Below are positions 1-8,669 of a stretch of 64,000 bases of DNA, piece by piece. The stretch spans positions 62,001 through 126,000 of the forward strand of contig NZ_JACHGF010000007.1 of assembly GCF_014202275.1 (NCBI RefSeq). The letters are read 5' to 3'. The translations under genes were made by a program, and so were the position numbers. The stretch comes from Rhabdobacter roseus. Its GTDB lineage: Bacteria; Bacteroidota; Bacteroidia; Cytophagales; Spirosomataceae. Below the pieces are notes generated by a model that saw nothing but the letters and a program-made list of their open reading frames with translations, did not search any database and was not told the origin of the DNA. Position 1 is the stretch's first letter, and each line of letters starts with the position of its first letter.

Positions 1-1617
1 AGAAGTATCCAAAATTTTGTACAGACCAATACCTCATTTGAGATCTCCGTTCCCCGTTTAAATGGCCTGAAGTTTATCAGTATGGCTGCCCTTGACCAGT
101 ACACTGAGGCGATCCGCCTTTGGGAGAACCCCTGGACGGTATATACTCGTGGCAATGGCTTTGAAACTGACGGCATTACGCCAAGGCTGCTGGCTACTTC
201 ATACGGCCCCAATGAGCCGCGCATGACGCCTGGAAGTACTAAGCAACTCAATCTATTTCTAGAAGGGGTACTTTCCTATCATAAATCATTTAGGAACCAT
301 ACGCTCTACCTACTTGTAGGCACAAACCGTGAAACCACTAAAAGCGATCACCAGTATAACACGGCCAGAGAAAGACTCTCAACAAGTCGCTTAGGGCACC
401 TAGGTCGGATCGAGTATAACTTTAGTAGAAAGTACTTGGCTGAATTCGTGTGGAGATATGATGGCTCTTTTATGTTTCCCAAAGAAGAAAGGTACCGTTT
501 CTTCCCAGGATTTTTAGCTGGCTGGGTTATATCAGAAGAGAACTTCTGGAAAAGGACTGTCCCTGTTGTTCATTTTCTAAAACTTCGTGGGTCAGTGGGT
601 CAGCTTGGTAATGATCAGATTAATATGCCTATTTCCACTCCTAATAATACCTATCGCTATTTGGCTACAACCTCCTCAAACTTGGGTTTAGAAGGACTAA
701 TTTTAGCTAATAAAATACACTTTGAATTTGATGTATTTTCTAATCAGCGGACTAAATTTATCTGGGATAGTCAAGGAAACATTCTCAGACTGCCTGTAGA
801 ATATCTTGGCAAACTGCAAGATAAAGGATGGGATCTAAAACTAGGATATCTCCATCAAAGTACCCATTTACAATACCGCCTAAGCGCAAATGCCGGCCAA
901 GTCAGAAACAAAATCATAACGTGGAACTTACCCTTTCATGTTCAAACGTGGCCAATAGGTATGCCCTTTAGTTCGTACTTTGTTTATGAATACGACGGTG
1001 TATTCAAAACCCAAGCTGAAATTGACGCTAACCCATTAAACTACTCGGCTCTTACGAATCAATTACGACCAGGCGACATGAAGTTCCGCGACACTAATGG
1101 CGACGGAAAAATCACGCCTGAGGACCGCATATTCTTACCTAATAGCAACTTACCTTTGTTTCAGGGAGGTATTAATGCCTCCATTCAATATAAAAATATT
1201 GACCTGGTATTACTGGTACAGGGTGCCGCCGGAGCCAAGCAATTCGTTAGTTCAGTGGAATCAGGCATCTCGAGCAACTACCTGCTGGATACCTTTGAAA
1301 ACCGTTGGACAATTGACCATCCTAGCTCCGTTCATCCTCGTATTACCAACCGTGGCGACCAGTATTATTCCGTAGGCAATACCTACTGGCTCAGAAGTTC
1401 GAACTACCTTCGATTAAAGAATTTTGAGCTTGGTTATTCCCTCCCCACTCGAGCCATTGGCAAAATAGGTCTCAAAAGTACGCGGCTGCATGTAAGTGGT
1501 TTTAATCTTTTCACCATAGACAAGCTAAAAGTTCTTGACCCTGAGGCTGATAACAACCTAGGGTACTACTATCCTCAGCAAAAAATATTCAATATGGGCT
1601 TAAGTGCCAGTTTATAA
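1..1617 (+). CDS. SusC/RagA-type TonB-linked outer-membrane receptor, 3' part
   Basis: The reading frame is open from base 1, so this is the C-terminal ~538 residues of a larger receptor whose start lies outside the window. SusC-family proteins are outer-membrane beta-barrels that import glycans or peptides with a SusD lipoprotein lid and TonB energy. Visible family traits are alternating barrel strands, the periplasmic-turn motif DTNGDGKITPEDR near position 1095, the stretch LRLKNFELGYSLP and a C-terminus ending in an aromatic-poor strand GLSASL. No SusD gene follows; the next gene on this strand is an unrelated NAD(P)-binding protein. Base composition is visibly more AT-rich than in later genes, and the GTACC motif is near chance frequency, which hints at a different history. 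The substrate cannot be inferred. Confidence 0.85.
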   Translation, partial: RSIQNFVQTNTSFEISVPRLNGLKFISMAALDQYTEAIRLWENPWTVYTRGNGFETDGITPRLLATSYGPNEPRMTPGSTKQLNLFLEGVLSYHKSFRNHTLYLLVGTNRETTKSDHQYNTARERLSTSRLGHLGRIEYNFSRKYLAEFVWRYDGSFMFPKEERYRFFPGFLAGWVISEENFWKRTVPVVHFLKLRGSVGQLGNDQINMPISTPNNTYRYLATTSSNLGLEGLILANKIHFEFDVFSNQRTKFIWDSQGNILRLPVEYLGKLQDKGWDLKLGYLHQSTHLQYRLSANAGQVRNKIITWNLPFHVQTWPIGMPFSSYFVYEYDGVFKTQAEIDANPLNYSALTNQLRPGDMKFRDTNGDGKITPEDRIFLPNSNLPLFQGGINASIQYKNIDLVLLVQGAAGAKQFVSSVESGISSNYLLDTFENRWTIDHPSSVHPRITNRGDQYYSVGNTYWLRSSNYLRLKNFELGYSLPTRAIGKIGLKSTRLHVSGFNLFTIDKLKVLDPEADNNLGYYYPQQKIFNMGLSASL

Positions 1618-1680
1618 CCTCGGTCCCAACATGACCCTTGGCGTTTAGGTACTTTCCAACTACCTTTGTCTCATTCTATT

Positions 1681-1788
1681 CTCATGATAAAATAGCGACT
1701 CTTGGCGTAGCGTCACGCTGCGCGTCCCGGCTTTTCCTGACCGAAAAGCACCCGGGCTCTTTCTTCATTTCTCGCATTTTATCATGAG
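1681..1788. repeat. MITE-like element: 13-bp inverted repeats around two hairpins
   Basis: Perfect 13-bp inverted repeats at 1681-1693 (CTCATGATAAAAT) and 1776-1788 enclose about 82 bases. Inside lie two hairpins: one centred near 1715 (arms GCGTAGC / GCTGCGC, one G-T pair) and one spanning about 1726-1755 (CCCGG..CTTTTC against GAAAAGC..CCGGG). It fills the gap between the receptor fragment and the next gene and contains no credible open frame. It could be a miniature transposable element, a REP-like repeat or an attenuator. Only one copy was seen here, so the repeat interpretation is inference. Confidence 0.5.
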
Positions 1789-1796
1789 TCATCATC

Positions 1797-2435
1797 ATGA
1801 AATCCAACATCAAAATAGCCGTGCTGGGCGGCTCGGGCAAAGCCGGTAGGTACCTGGTGAGCCACCTGGTCGAGCGGGGCTACGCCGTCCGGTTGCTGTT
1901 GCGTCGGCCCGAATCATTCTCCGTACAAAGTACCCTCATTGAAGTAGTGGTGGGCGACGCCCTCGATCCCGAAGCCCTACGTACCTTGCTGGAAGGCTGC
2001 CAGGCCGTAATAAGTACCTTGGGCCAGCGCAAGGGTGAGCCGCTGGTGGCCAGCCAGGCTACGCGCTACCTGCTGCACGCGATGGAGTGCTACGGCATCC
2101 GGAGGTACCTGGCCGTAGTGGGCCTGAACCTGGATACGCCTTCGGACCGGAAGCGCCTCAGTACCCGGCTCTCGAGTGCTCTCATGAAGTGGGCGTTTCC
2201 GAAAATCGTGGCGGACAAGCAGCTGGCCTACCAGCTCCTGACCCAAAGTACCCTCGACTGGACGCTGGTGCGCATTCCGTACCTGGTGCAAACCGACGCG
2301 CTCCGGGACATTCGGCTAAGCCTGGACGACGCCCCCGGCGGCAAAATCAGCGCGGCGGATCTGGCCCACTTTCTGGTAGACCAGCTCGACGATAAAAAGT
2401 ACCTCCGCCAAGTACCCTTTATAGCCAGTAACTAG
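1797..2435 (+). CDS. NAD(P)-binding atypical short-chain dehydrogenase (NmrA-like)
   Basis: The protein of 212 residues starts with a Rossmann dinucleotide-binding loop (LGGSGKAGRYLV, residues ~9-20) and has the layout of atypical SDR/NmrA-like proteins, which bind NAD(P) and act as reductases or redox sensors. A second family trait is the D-A-L-D-P-E-A-L segment at ~53-60, where a base pair is often recognised. There is no full YxxxK catalytic pair in the usual place, so enzymatic activity is uncertain. The ATG overlaps the end of the inverted-repeat element; no Shine-Dalgarno is visible, as usual in this phylum. It is monocistronic and ends at a bidirectional terminator. The gene carries about ten copies of the GTACC motif. 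Confidence 0.75.
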   Translation: MKSNIKIAVLGGSGKAGRYLVSHLVERGYAVRLLLRRPESFSVQSTLIEVVVGDALDPEALRTLLEGCQAVISTLGQRKGEPLVASQATRYLLHAMECYGIRRYLAVVGLNLDTPSDRKRLSTRLSSALMKWAFPKIVADKQLAYQLLTQSTLDWTLVRIPYLVQTDALRDIRLSLDDAPGGKISAADLAHFLVDQLDDKKYLRQVPFIASN

Positions 2436-2442
2436 TGGATTG

Positions 2443-2484
2443 AACTAAACCGGGAGCCCCCAATAGCTTCCGGTTTAGTTTTAC
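2443..2484. terminator. Bidirectional intrinsic terminator
   Basis: Arms 2443-2456 and 2467-2480 form a 14-bp stem (one G-T pair) with a 10-base loop, flanked by AACTAAA and TTTAGTTTT. It lies between the convergent genes ending at 2435 (+) and 2519 (-). Confidence 0.8.
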
Positions 2485-2518
2485 GAAAGTACCCCAAGCC
2501 CTCTGCCCCATGCGACCA

Positions 2519-3538
2519 TCACCAGTACTTGCGCTCGGTGAGACCGGTCATGTAGAGGTCGTAGCCGCCTTTGCCGCCGGGGCGGTCGGAGCTGAATAGC
2601 ATGAGGTTGTAGTTAAAGTTCGAAAGATCGGGCAGGATGGGCCGGTACTCGTTGGCGGCGGTATTGATGCGGCTCCCGGCATTGAGGGGTGGCGACCAGC
2701 GGCCATCTTCCAGCGTAGAGTAGTAGATATCGAAGCCGCCCTGACCACCCGGCCGATCCGACACAAACACCAGCGTGTTTCCGTACAGGTAGGGGCACTT
2801 GTCGTGGTAGGGCGACGAAAGCTCGTCCATCTTCCTAATGCTGTAGTTTTTGGGGTTCACGAAGCTTTCGAGCCGGGTGCCGTGCGTGCCCTGAATCGTG
2901 ACTTCGTAGAGGTCAAAGGTACCGGCGCGGTCGGAGCAGAAGTAGATTTTATCCCCCTGCTGGGAAAACGTCGGGTAGGCATCGTTGCCCGTCGAATTGA
3001 GCATATCGAAGGTGAAAGGTCCCTTGGTTTCTTTGTTTTGGTCGTAATACAGGTACTTGATCTGCATCCGGCCCGCCGCGTCGTCGGCGTAGAAGAGCGT
3101 AAGTACCTCGGGCTCGGTGGCCACCCAGGGGAAATCGTGCTTCATGGAAAGTACGTTGGGACCATACACGTTAAAATCGCCGTTGGCATAGCTAGCCAGC
3201 CACGATGTGGCATTGTAGCGCTCATTGATGCCGCCCCCTAAATACCCTTTTAGCAGCCCATTGACCACTTTCTTTTTCTCGTCGTAGCGAAGGCTGGCCT
3301 CATAGTGCACCAGATTGAGGTACTCTTTCTTGTTACGCTTGGAAGAAAAAACCAGGTTAAGCTCCCCGTACCGGTTCTGAGCTAAATTAGAATTATAATC
3401 GTCGAATTCGGAGTTAAACTCCTCCAGGTTAACTACCTCCTGCATGAATCGCCCGTCCTTATCGGTATAAAGGATCGGTACAAGAAAACAGCCTTGTAGC
3501 CCCAAAGCTACACCTAGTAACAGCATGGATTTTTTCAT
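2519..3538 (-). CDS. PD40 beta-propeller lipoprotein
   Basis: This 339-residue protein begins with a lipoprotein signal (MKKSMLLLGVALGLQGC, lipobox LQGC, Cys ~17), so it should be anchored in the envelope. The C-terminal half holds at least three TolB/PD40-type blades with the signature SDR.G..DLY (KIYFCSDRAGTFDLY, FVSDRPGGQGGFDIYY, LFSSDRPGGKGGYDLYM). Such repeats usually make a propeller for protein-protein contact, often near peptidoglycan or in OmpA-like complexes, but no OmpA domain is present here. The N-terminal half is not recognisable. The gene is convergent with its neighbour to the left and stands alone. Exact function unknown. Confidence 0.75.
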   Translation of the reverse strand: MKKSMLLLGVALGLQGCFLVPILYTDKDGRFMQEVVNLEEFNSEFDDYNSNLAQNRYGELNLVFSSKRNKKEYLNLVHYEASLRYDEKKKVVNGLLKGYLGGGINERYNATSWLASYANGDFNVYGPNVLSMKHDFPWVATEPEVLTLFYADDAAGRMQIKYLYYDQNKETKGPFTFDMLNSTGNDAYPTFSQQGDKIYFCSDRAGTFDLYEVTIQGTHGTRLESFVNPKNYSIRKMDELSSPYHDKCPYLYGNTLVFVSDRPGGQGGFDIYYSTLEDGRWSPPLNAGSRINTAANEYRPILPDLSNFNYNLMLFSSDRPGGKGGYDLYMTGLTERKYW

Positions 3539-3612
3539 AGGTATCTTGTTTTAAAGGCCCAAGTACCTGCTCAAGAGCCGCCTACGGGCGTAATGGTTGG
3601 AATGGATTGTAA

Positions 3613-3646
3613 TAAAAAAGGCGGAACCCGTAACCAGATCCCGCCT
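3613..3646 (-). terminator. Intrinsic terminator of the isomerase gene
   Basis: Read on the minus strand, arms AGGCGG and CCGCCT (3619-3624 and 3641-3646) enclose a loop and are followed by a run of T. It sits directly past the stop codon at 3653. Confidence 0.75.
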
Positions 3647-3652
3647 GGGTAC

Positions 3653-4651
3653 CTACGCGCCTAAAGCTTTGCGGGCGTATTCACAGCATTTGGCGGTTTC
3701 CTTCACGGCGTCGGAGCCTTCGGGAATGGTGTATTCCAGCTCGATGGTGGCCGGAAACTTGTACTTGTTTTTACTCATGAGCTGAAGTACCTCCACGATG
3801 GGCGTATCGCCTTCGCCCCAGGGTAGGTTGGCTCCGCCGTTGGCCTTGGTTTTGCGGTCTTTGGTGTGCATGCTCACGATGTGCTGGTGCTTGGCTTCGA
3901 GCAGCGGAATGGGCTCAAAACCCGCCGCCACGTAGTGGCCCATGTCGAAGTTAAGCGCGTTGTATTTCGACTGGCCCAGGGCCACGTCCCAGGCCGTGAA
4001 GGTCTGCTGCAGGTGGCCGTGGTAGCCCACGTAGATCTTGTTGCGGGCCGCGATGTCGCCCAGGCGTTTGGTTTCGGCGTCGCTGGTGGGTAGCTCTACG
4101 GTGGCCTGGTTGGCGCCCAGCGCTTTGGCCGCCCGGAAGGCGTAGTCTACCTCGGCGTCGGTGTTTTTAGCACCCAGCGCGCTGGGTTTGTAGCCGTAGA
4201 TGCTCACGCCCGCCTGGTTGTACATCTTTCGTAGCTGCACAAATTTGTCCATAGGTACCTTGGTGCGCCAGGCGGCGAGTTTTTCCAGGTACTCGGCTTG
4301 CTCGGCCTGCTGTTCGGGCGTCAGCTGCGGGCGTTGCCCGCCGGTCCAGGCCGGGCGCGCCGGGGCTTCGGGCGCTCCCGCGAAGGCTTCGGCCGAAGGC
4401 CCCATGAGCTCGATGGCGCTGATGTTGCTATCGATGCAGTATTGCAATACTTGCTCGGCGCTGCTGGGCATGCTCCGCCACGAATAGCTGATCACCCCCA
4501 CCTGCACGCCCTTGAAGAGGGAGTTGGGCTTGCCCAGGTTTTGGATGTAAGCGGGCGCGCCAAAGGTACTTGAAGAGGCCAGCGCGAGGCCCGTCGCCGC
4601 TAGTGCCGAAGTACCCAGGAATTGCCGCCGTGAAATTTCTTTATTGCTCAT
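3653..4651 (-). CDS. Tat-exported sugar phosphate isomerase/epimerase (xylose isomerase-like TIM barrel)
   Basis: The 332-residue protein starts with a twin-arginine signal (SRRQFLGTSALAA, followed by a hydrophobic stretch), so it is probably exported folded. The remainder matches AP-endonuclease-2/xylose-isomerase-like TIM barrels, which use a divalent metal to isomerise or epimerise sugars. Family traits are GVISYSWRSM at the first strand, ELMG, the metal-region YHGH near residue 230, NFDMGHYVAAG and the terminal IELEYTIPEG. Asp/Glu/His metal ligands appear preserved. I chose the ATG at 4651 because it starts directly at the signal; an upstream in-frame start would add 21 residues that do not fit. 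An Ala-Pro-rich insert with a QxPxLTPEQQ stretch sits near residues 85-115. Substrate unknown. Confidence 0.75.
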   Translation of the reverse strand: MSNKEISRRQFLGTSALAATGLALASSSTFGAPAYIQNLGKPNSLFKGVQVGVISYSWRSMPSSAEQVLQYCIDSNISAIELMGPSAEAFAGAPEAPARPAWTGGQRPQLTPEQQAEQAEYLEKLAAWRTKVPMDKFVQLRKMYNQAGVSIYGYKPSALGAKNTDAEVDYAFRAAKALGANQATVELPTSDAETKRLGDIAARNKIYVGYHGHLQQTFTAWDVALGQSKYNALNFDMGHYVAAGFEPIPLLEAKHQHIVSMHTKDRKTKANGGANLPWGEGDTPIVEVLQLMSKNKYKFPATIELEYTIPEGSDAVKETAKCCEYARKALGA

Positions 4652-4803
4652 GAAGCCAGACGTTTGGAAGTAAAAAATGGAGTATCTGGCTAATAAAGTA
4701 CCCCGCCCGCGCATTCTAATGCCACGAGCGGGGTATTTCCAATTTCTTTTTTGTCACCAACGCCTGGTGCTAAAAATCGGTGGTAGAAAGTACCTGCGGA
4801 TTC

Positions 4804-5313
4804 TCAGTCGCGCAGCCAAAAACCGGGAGGTTCAATGCCCAGCGTACGCAGGTACACGTAGCCCTGCCCGCGGTGGTGAATCTCGTTGTCGATGAAGTAA
4901 TAAATCACGGCATGGATGGGCATCTCGTACTGTCCAAAGGCCAGGTCTACTTCCTGAAACCGCGCCTCGGGGATCTGCGGCCAGAGCTCGTCGATGATGC
5001 CGGTGGTTTTGTCCCATAGCTGCAGCAGCTCCTCTTTGGTTTTGGGATCCGCCTTGCCGAAGTCCGACTCGTCGAAGTACTGCCAGGTACCCGTCAGCGC
5101 TCCGCTCACGCCCGGTACGGCCATCGCGATCATCTCCATCGCCAGCTGGGCAAAGGGGCGCATCCCGCCCACGGAATAAGTAAAGAGCTCCTCCTCCGGA
5201 AATAGCTCGATGACCCGGCGGGTGAGGCGGCGGTGTCCCTGCCAGTGCTCCAACACCAGATTTGAGGTAAGGACTACTGACGGGGCTACTTCTTGCGTGC
5301 TTTTGGTTTCCAT
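4804..5313 (-). CDS. DinB-like metal-binding protein
   Basis: This 169-residue protein has the DinB/YfiT four-helix layout with three spaced histidines: one near the start (LEHWQGHRRL), and the pair in IHAVIYYFIDNEIHHRGQ near residues 130-145. DinB folds bind a divalent metal and include thiol-dependent transferases (bacillithiol, mycothiol) and uncharacterised damage-inducible proteins. No SOS box is evident. The ATG at 5313 is preferred over an in-frame TTG ten codons upstream. The gene stands alone between the isomerase and helicase genes on the same strand. The specific reaction is unknown. Confidence 0.75.
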   Translation of the reverse strand: METKSTQEVAPSVVLTSNLVLEHWQGHRRLTRRVIELFPEEELFTYSVGGMRPFAQLAMEMIAMAVPGVSGALTGTWQYFDESDFGKADPKTKEELLQLWDKTTGIIDELWPQIPEARFQEVDLAFGQYEMPIHAVIYYFIDNEIHHRGQGYVYLRTLGIEPPGFWLRD

Positions 5314-5433
5314 GCTTGGTTTGTTTTTGATGGTTAAAATCAAATGAACACTACAAAGAAAAAGCAGGTACCTGACAGCCCTGTGTCAGTAGGGATTCAG
5401 AAAAATTGATTTTTTTTGTAAGCGACTAACACT

Positions 5434-5535
5434 CCAGGCGGGGAGCTTCCAATTTGAAACGGAGTGCTCTCCGCCTGGGGTTAAATCAAAGTGCGTTTGA
5501 AACGCTAGAGGATTGCGACCCGATTAAAAATCGGG
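5434..5535. other. Intergenic hairpin pair
   Basis: A 13-bp stem with one G-T pair (5434-5446 against 5466-5478, loop 19 bases) is followed by a 7-bp stem (5519-5525 against 5529-5535). They occupy the 212-bp gap between the DinB gene promoter side and the helicase stop codon. Read on the minus strand, the second hairpin sits 20 bases past the helicase stop but lacks a T-run, so a terminator role is weak. The first may be a leader structure or repeat remnant. Confidence 0.4.
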
Positions 5536-5555
5536 CCGAGCCGTCGAGCGTTCTT

Positions 5556-8492
5556 TCACCGGCTGATCAGCCGGAGCCAATCCGCCTTCGTGAGGGAATG
5601 AAAAAAATCGTCACCGGCATGGATCAGGTCGCTGGCCAGCCGGGCTTTATTTTGCTGCATTTCCTGGATTTTCTCCTCTACGGTATCGGGACAAATAAGC
5701 CGCACCGCGATGACATTTTTCGACTGCCCGATCCGGTGCACGCGGTCGATGGCCTGGTTTTCGGCGGCCACATTCCACCACGGATCGACCAGAAAAACGT
5801 AGTCAGCGGCGGTGAGGTTCAGGCCGGTGCCGCCCGCCTTCAGGCTCACCAGAAATACCCGGATGGCGTCGTCTTGCTGAAAGGCCTGCACCACCTCTTC
5901 GCGGTTGCGGGTACTTCCGGTCAGGCTCACGTGCTGCCAGCCTTCGCGATCCAGCTCGGGCCGGATCAGATCCAGCATCGACACAAACTGCGAGAAAACA
6001 AGTACCTTGTGGTCCGGGGCAATGCTGCGGAGCTGCTGCATCAGGAGCTCGATCTTCACCGACGCCTCGCTCATCAGGCGGTCTTCGCCCAGCAGGCGCG
6101 GCGAGTTACAGATCTGCCGCAAGCGCGTGATGCCGCGCAGTACGTGCATGGTATTTTTCTTAATTTCTTCTTCCTGGATACCTGAGAGGTAGTCCCTAAA
6201 CTCGCGCTCGTAGGTATCGTACACCCGGCGCTGCTCCTCGCCCATGTCGCAGTAAAGGACCACCTCGGTTTTTTCGGGTAGTTCCTGCGCTACTTCTTTT
6301 TTAGTTCTTCGCAGGATAAAGGGCGCAATACGGCGTTGCAGTGCCAGCGCACTTTCCTTTTGCTTGAAGCGGTCGATGGCGATGGCAAAGGTATTGCGGA
6401 AGTACTGCCGCGTACCCAACAACCCCGGACACGCAAATGAAAACTGGGCGTACAGGTCGAAGGTATTGTTTTCCAGCGGGGTACCGGTGAGTACGATGCG
6501 GTTGCGCGATTGCAGCAAGCGGGCGGCCTTGTAGCGCTGCGAAGAAATATTCTTGATGTTCTGCGATTCGTCCAGAAAAACGTACCCAAAGAGGTACTTT
6601 CGCAGCCTCGCAATGTCCGACACCAGCGTGCCGTAGGTCGTCAGGATTATGTCAAAATCGTCGAAGGCCTGGGTACTTTTGGCGCGGCTGGCTCCGTGCA
6701 GGATATGTAGTTTCAAGGAAGGCGCGAAGCGCTCTACCTCCGCTTTCCAATTATGAATCAATGAGGTAGGTACCACCAGCAGATGCGGGCGCTGCCGGGC
6801 CTTCTGCCGGAGCGTCAGGATGAAGGCGATGATCTGGACGGTTTTGCCCAGACCCATGTCGTCGGCGAGGCAGCCTCCAAAGTTGAACTCATCCAGGAAG
6901 TTGAGCCAGCTGAGGCCATGCAGCTGGTAGGGACGCAGCGTAGCGTGGAGGTCTGAAGGTACCTGTACCGGCTCGATGGCCTCCAGGTTGCTCAGCTTTT
7001 GCTGGTACTGCCGCAGCTCTTCTTTTACTTCGGCGTCCAGCATGTCTTTGTCATAAATTTCTGACAAAATACTATAGCTAATCTTGGGGATTAGCAGGGA
7101 ATCGTCGCCTACCTCGGCGGTCTGGAAGTACGCCTCGAAGCGCCGCAGCCATTCATCCGGAAGTACCCCCAGCGTGCCGTCGTCCAGCTGCACAAACTTG
7201 CTCTTGTTCCGAACCGACTTATGGAGCTGCTTGAGCGACGCTTTTTTTCGCCCAAACCGCACGTCGATGAGCGCATTGAACCAATTGAGGCCGCTGGCTA
7301 CCTGCACCGACACCCGCGCCTTGTGCTGATTTAGCTGGTTGCCCTCCAGCTCGTTGAAACCCAGGATGGTGATTTGCTGGTGGGTCCAGGCTTCGAAGGC
7401 ATCCAGAAACCAGTTTTCGTCCAGGAAGTAGGCCTTGGGCAGGTAAAAGTACGGCAGCGGGTTGTCGAGCTGTTCCAGGAAATCAGGGTGCTCTTTGACC
7501 AGCGCCGAAATGAATTCGTCTTCGGCCACGCCGTCTCTTTTTACGCGAAACAACCTACCCCGGCGGTCCTGCCCGTAGAGCTGCCGCTGCGTCCGGATGG
7601 GTACTTCCACGTCGCCGTACTTCATCACCGGCTCGATGGCCACGTAGTTGGGCAGGTCGGTGAGGTAGAGTAGCCGCTGGGGTACCTGGTCGAAACCCGC
7701 CGCCCGGAGCTGGGCCACCGTAGCCGACCGCAGGTAGGTATGGGCTACCGGCAAGTGCGCTTCCAGCTTGGCAAGTACCTTTTCCCGAAAATCCAGGAAG
7801 GCTTCCTGCGCTAACGACAAAGTACCTTCCTGCTGCTTGAAGTACCCCAGGGCGTCGAGCACGGCCAGGTCGTCGCAGAAGTACCAGTGGCCGTCGAGCT
7901 CCAGAAAGTAGTCGAACCGCAGATTGACCCGCGCCAGGGGGTACTTGGCGTGGTTGATGGCCAGCTCCGGCTCCACCAGGTACCTCTCTTCGCGCTGACT
8001 GACGTGTATTTTAAAATCAACCTGCGGCACGCTCACACGGATGGGCGTCAGCGAACGGGGGCTGGGCCGCTCCGAAACGGCGCTGTCGTGGTAGTAAAAA
8101 GGGTACTTGAGCGGATTCCGCACCAGCGCCCGAAATCCCTCGCGGTCGAGGGGCGATTTTTCGTAGAACGACTGAAACTTGATCAACGCCCCGTAAAATT
8201 GCAGCTCGTCGGGCTGCTTCGTATTCCAGAGTCGGTCTACGGGATTCAGGACCGTCAGCGGCGCTTTGGGCTCGCCCCGCTGGCTCAGCAAGGCCTCCAC
8301 CAGCTGCGCACTGAAGAGGTTGTAGTAGCGGTGGCTTCCGATCACCACCAGGGTTTGGGTACCTCCGCCGGGGGCGGACTGGCGGGCCAGGAACTGGGCA
8401 AAGTACCCCTCCTCTCCGCCCGATTTACGGATAAAATCATCAAATGCCTGAGCCTTCTCCTCGGCCGAAGTAGTCAATTTAGGTTGGTTCAT
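5556..8492 (-). CDS. SNF2-family DEAD/DEAH-box ATPase/helicase
   Basis: This 978-residue protein is a Swi2/Snf2-type double-stranded DNA translocase. The C-terminal ~480 residues carry the motor: motif I DDMGLGKT at ~540, motif II DESQ at ~638 (the DEAH variant of the family), motif III LTGTPLENN, the linker RLRQICNSP, then the second RecA lobe with VFSQF, GGTGLNLTAAD and the terminal QAIDRVHRIGQ at ~915. The N-terminal half is an unassigned region typical of the bacterial Bacteroidota type (SWIM/N-terminal variants), without clear zinc ligands. Bacterial members remodel nucleoprotein, often RNA polymerase complexes. The C-terminal codons form a 16-bp palindrome at 5559-5574. It is monocistronic. 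About 22 GTACC motifs occur in it. Confidence 0.9.
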   Translation of the reverse strand: MNQPKLTTSAEEKAQAFDDFIRKSGGEEGYFAQFLARQSAPGGGTQTLVVIGSHRYYNLFSAQLVEALLSQRGEPKAPLTVLNPVDRLWNTKQPDELQFYGALIKFQSFYEKSPLDREGFRALVRNPLKYPFYYHDSAVSERPSPRSLTPIRVSVPQVDFKIHVSQREERYLVEPELAINHAKYPLARVNLRFDYFLELDGHWYFCDDLAVLDALGYFKQQEGTLSLAQEAFLDFREKVLAKLEAHLPVAHTYLRSATVAQLRAAGFDQVPQRLLYLTDLPNYVAIEPVMKYGDVEVPIRTQRQLYGQDRRGRLFRVKRDGVAEDEFISALVKEHPDFLEQLDNPLPYFYLPKAYFLDENWFLDAFEAWTHQQITILGFNELEGNQLNQHKARVSVQVASGLNWFNALIDVRFGRKKASLKQLHKSVRNKSKFVQLDDGTLGVLPDEWLRRFEAYFQTAEVGDDSLLIPKISYSILSEIYDKDMLDAEVKEELRQYQQKLSNLEAIEPVQVPSDLHATLRPYQLHGLSWLNFLDEFNFGGCLADDMGLGKTVQIIAFILTLRQKARQRPHLLVVPTSLIHNWKAEVERFAPSLKLHILHGASRAKSTQAFDDFDIILTTYGTLVSDIARLRKYLFGYVFLDESQNIKNISSQRYKAARLLQSRNRIVLTGTPLENNTFDLYAQFSFACPGLLGTRQYFRNTFAIAIDRFKQKESALALQRRIAPFILRRTKKEVAQELPEKTEVVLYCDMGEEQRRVYDTYEREFRDYLSGIQEEEIKKNTMHVLRGITRLRQICNSPRLLGEDRLMSEASVKIELLMQQLRSIAPDHKVLVFSQFVSMLDLIRPELDREGWQHVSLTGSTRNREEVVQAFQQDDAIRVFLVSLKAGGTGLNLTAADYVFLVDPWWNVAAENQAIDRVHRIGQSKNVIAVRLICPDTVEEKIQEMQQNKARLASDLIHAGDDFFHSLTKADWLRLISR

Positions 8493-8669
8493 TCGTAGTG
8501 CTAAGTACCCTGCGGATGGGGCAAGGTAGAATTCTTTTTAATTCAAAAACCAGTCGGGGAATTGATTCTTCCATTTCAACCCCAAAAAATGGCAATATAT
8601 ACGTATTAGACGTGTTCATGCCGCCTGGGTTGGTTTATTTTGCAGCATCAAAATTAACAGCCAATCGCC

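Noticed and set aside
5559-5574. 16-bp palindrome CCGGCTGATCAGCCGG as an operator
   Set aside because: It coincides with the last codons and stop of the helicase gene, so coding constraint and chance suffice.
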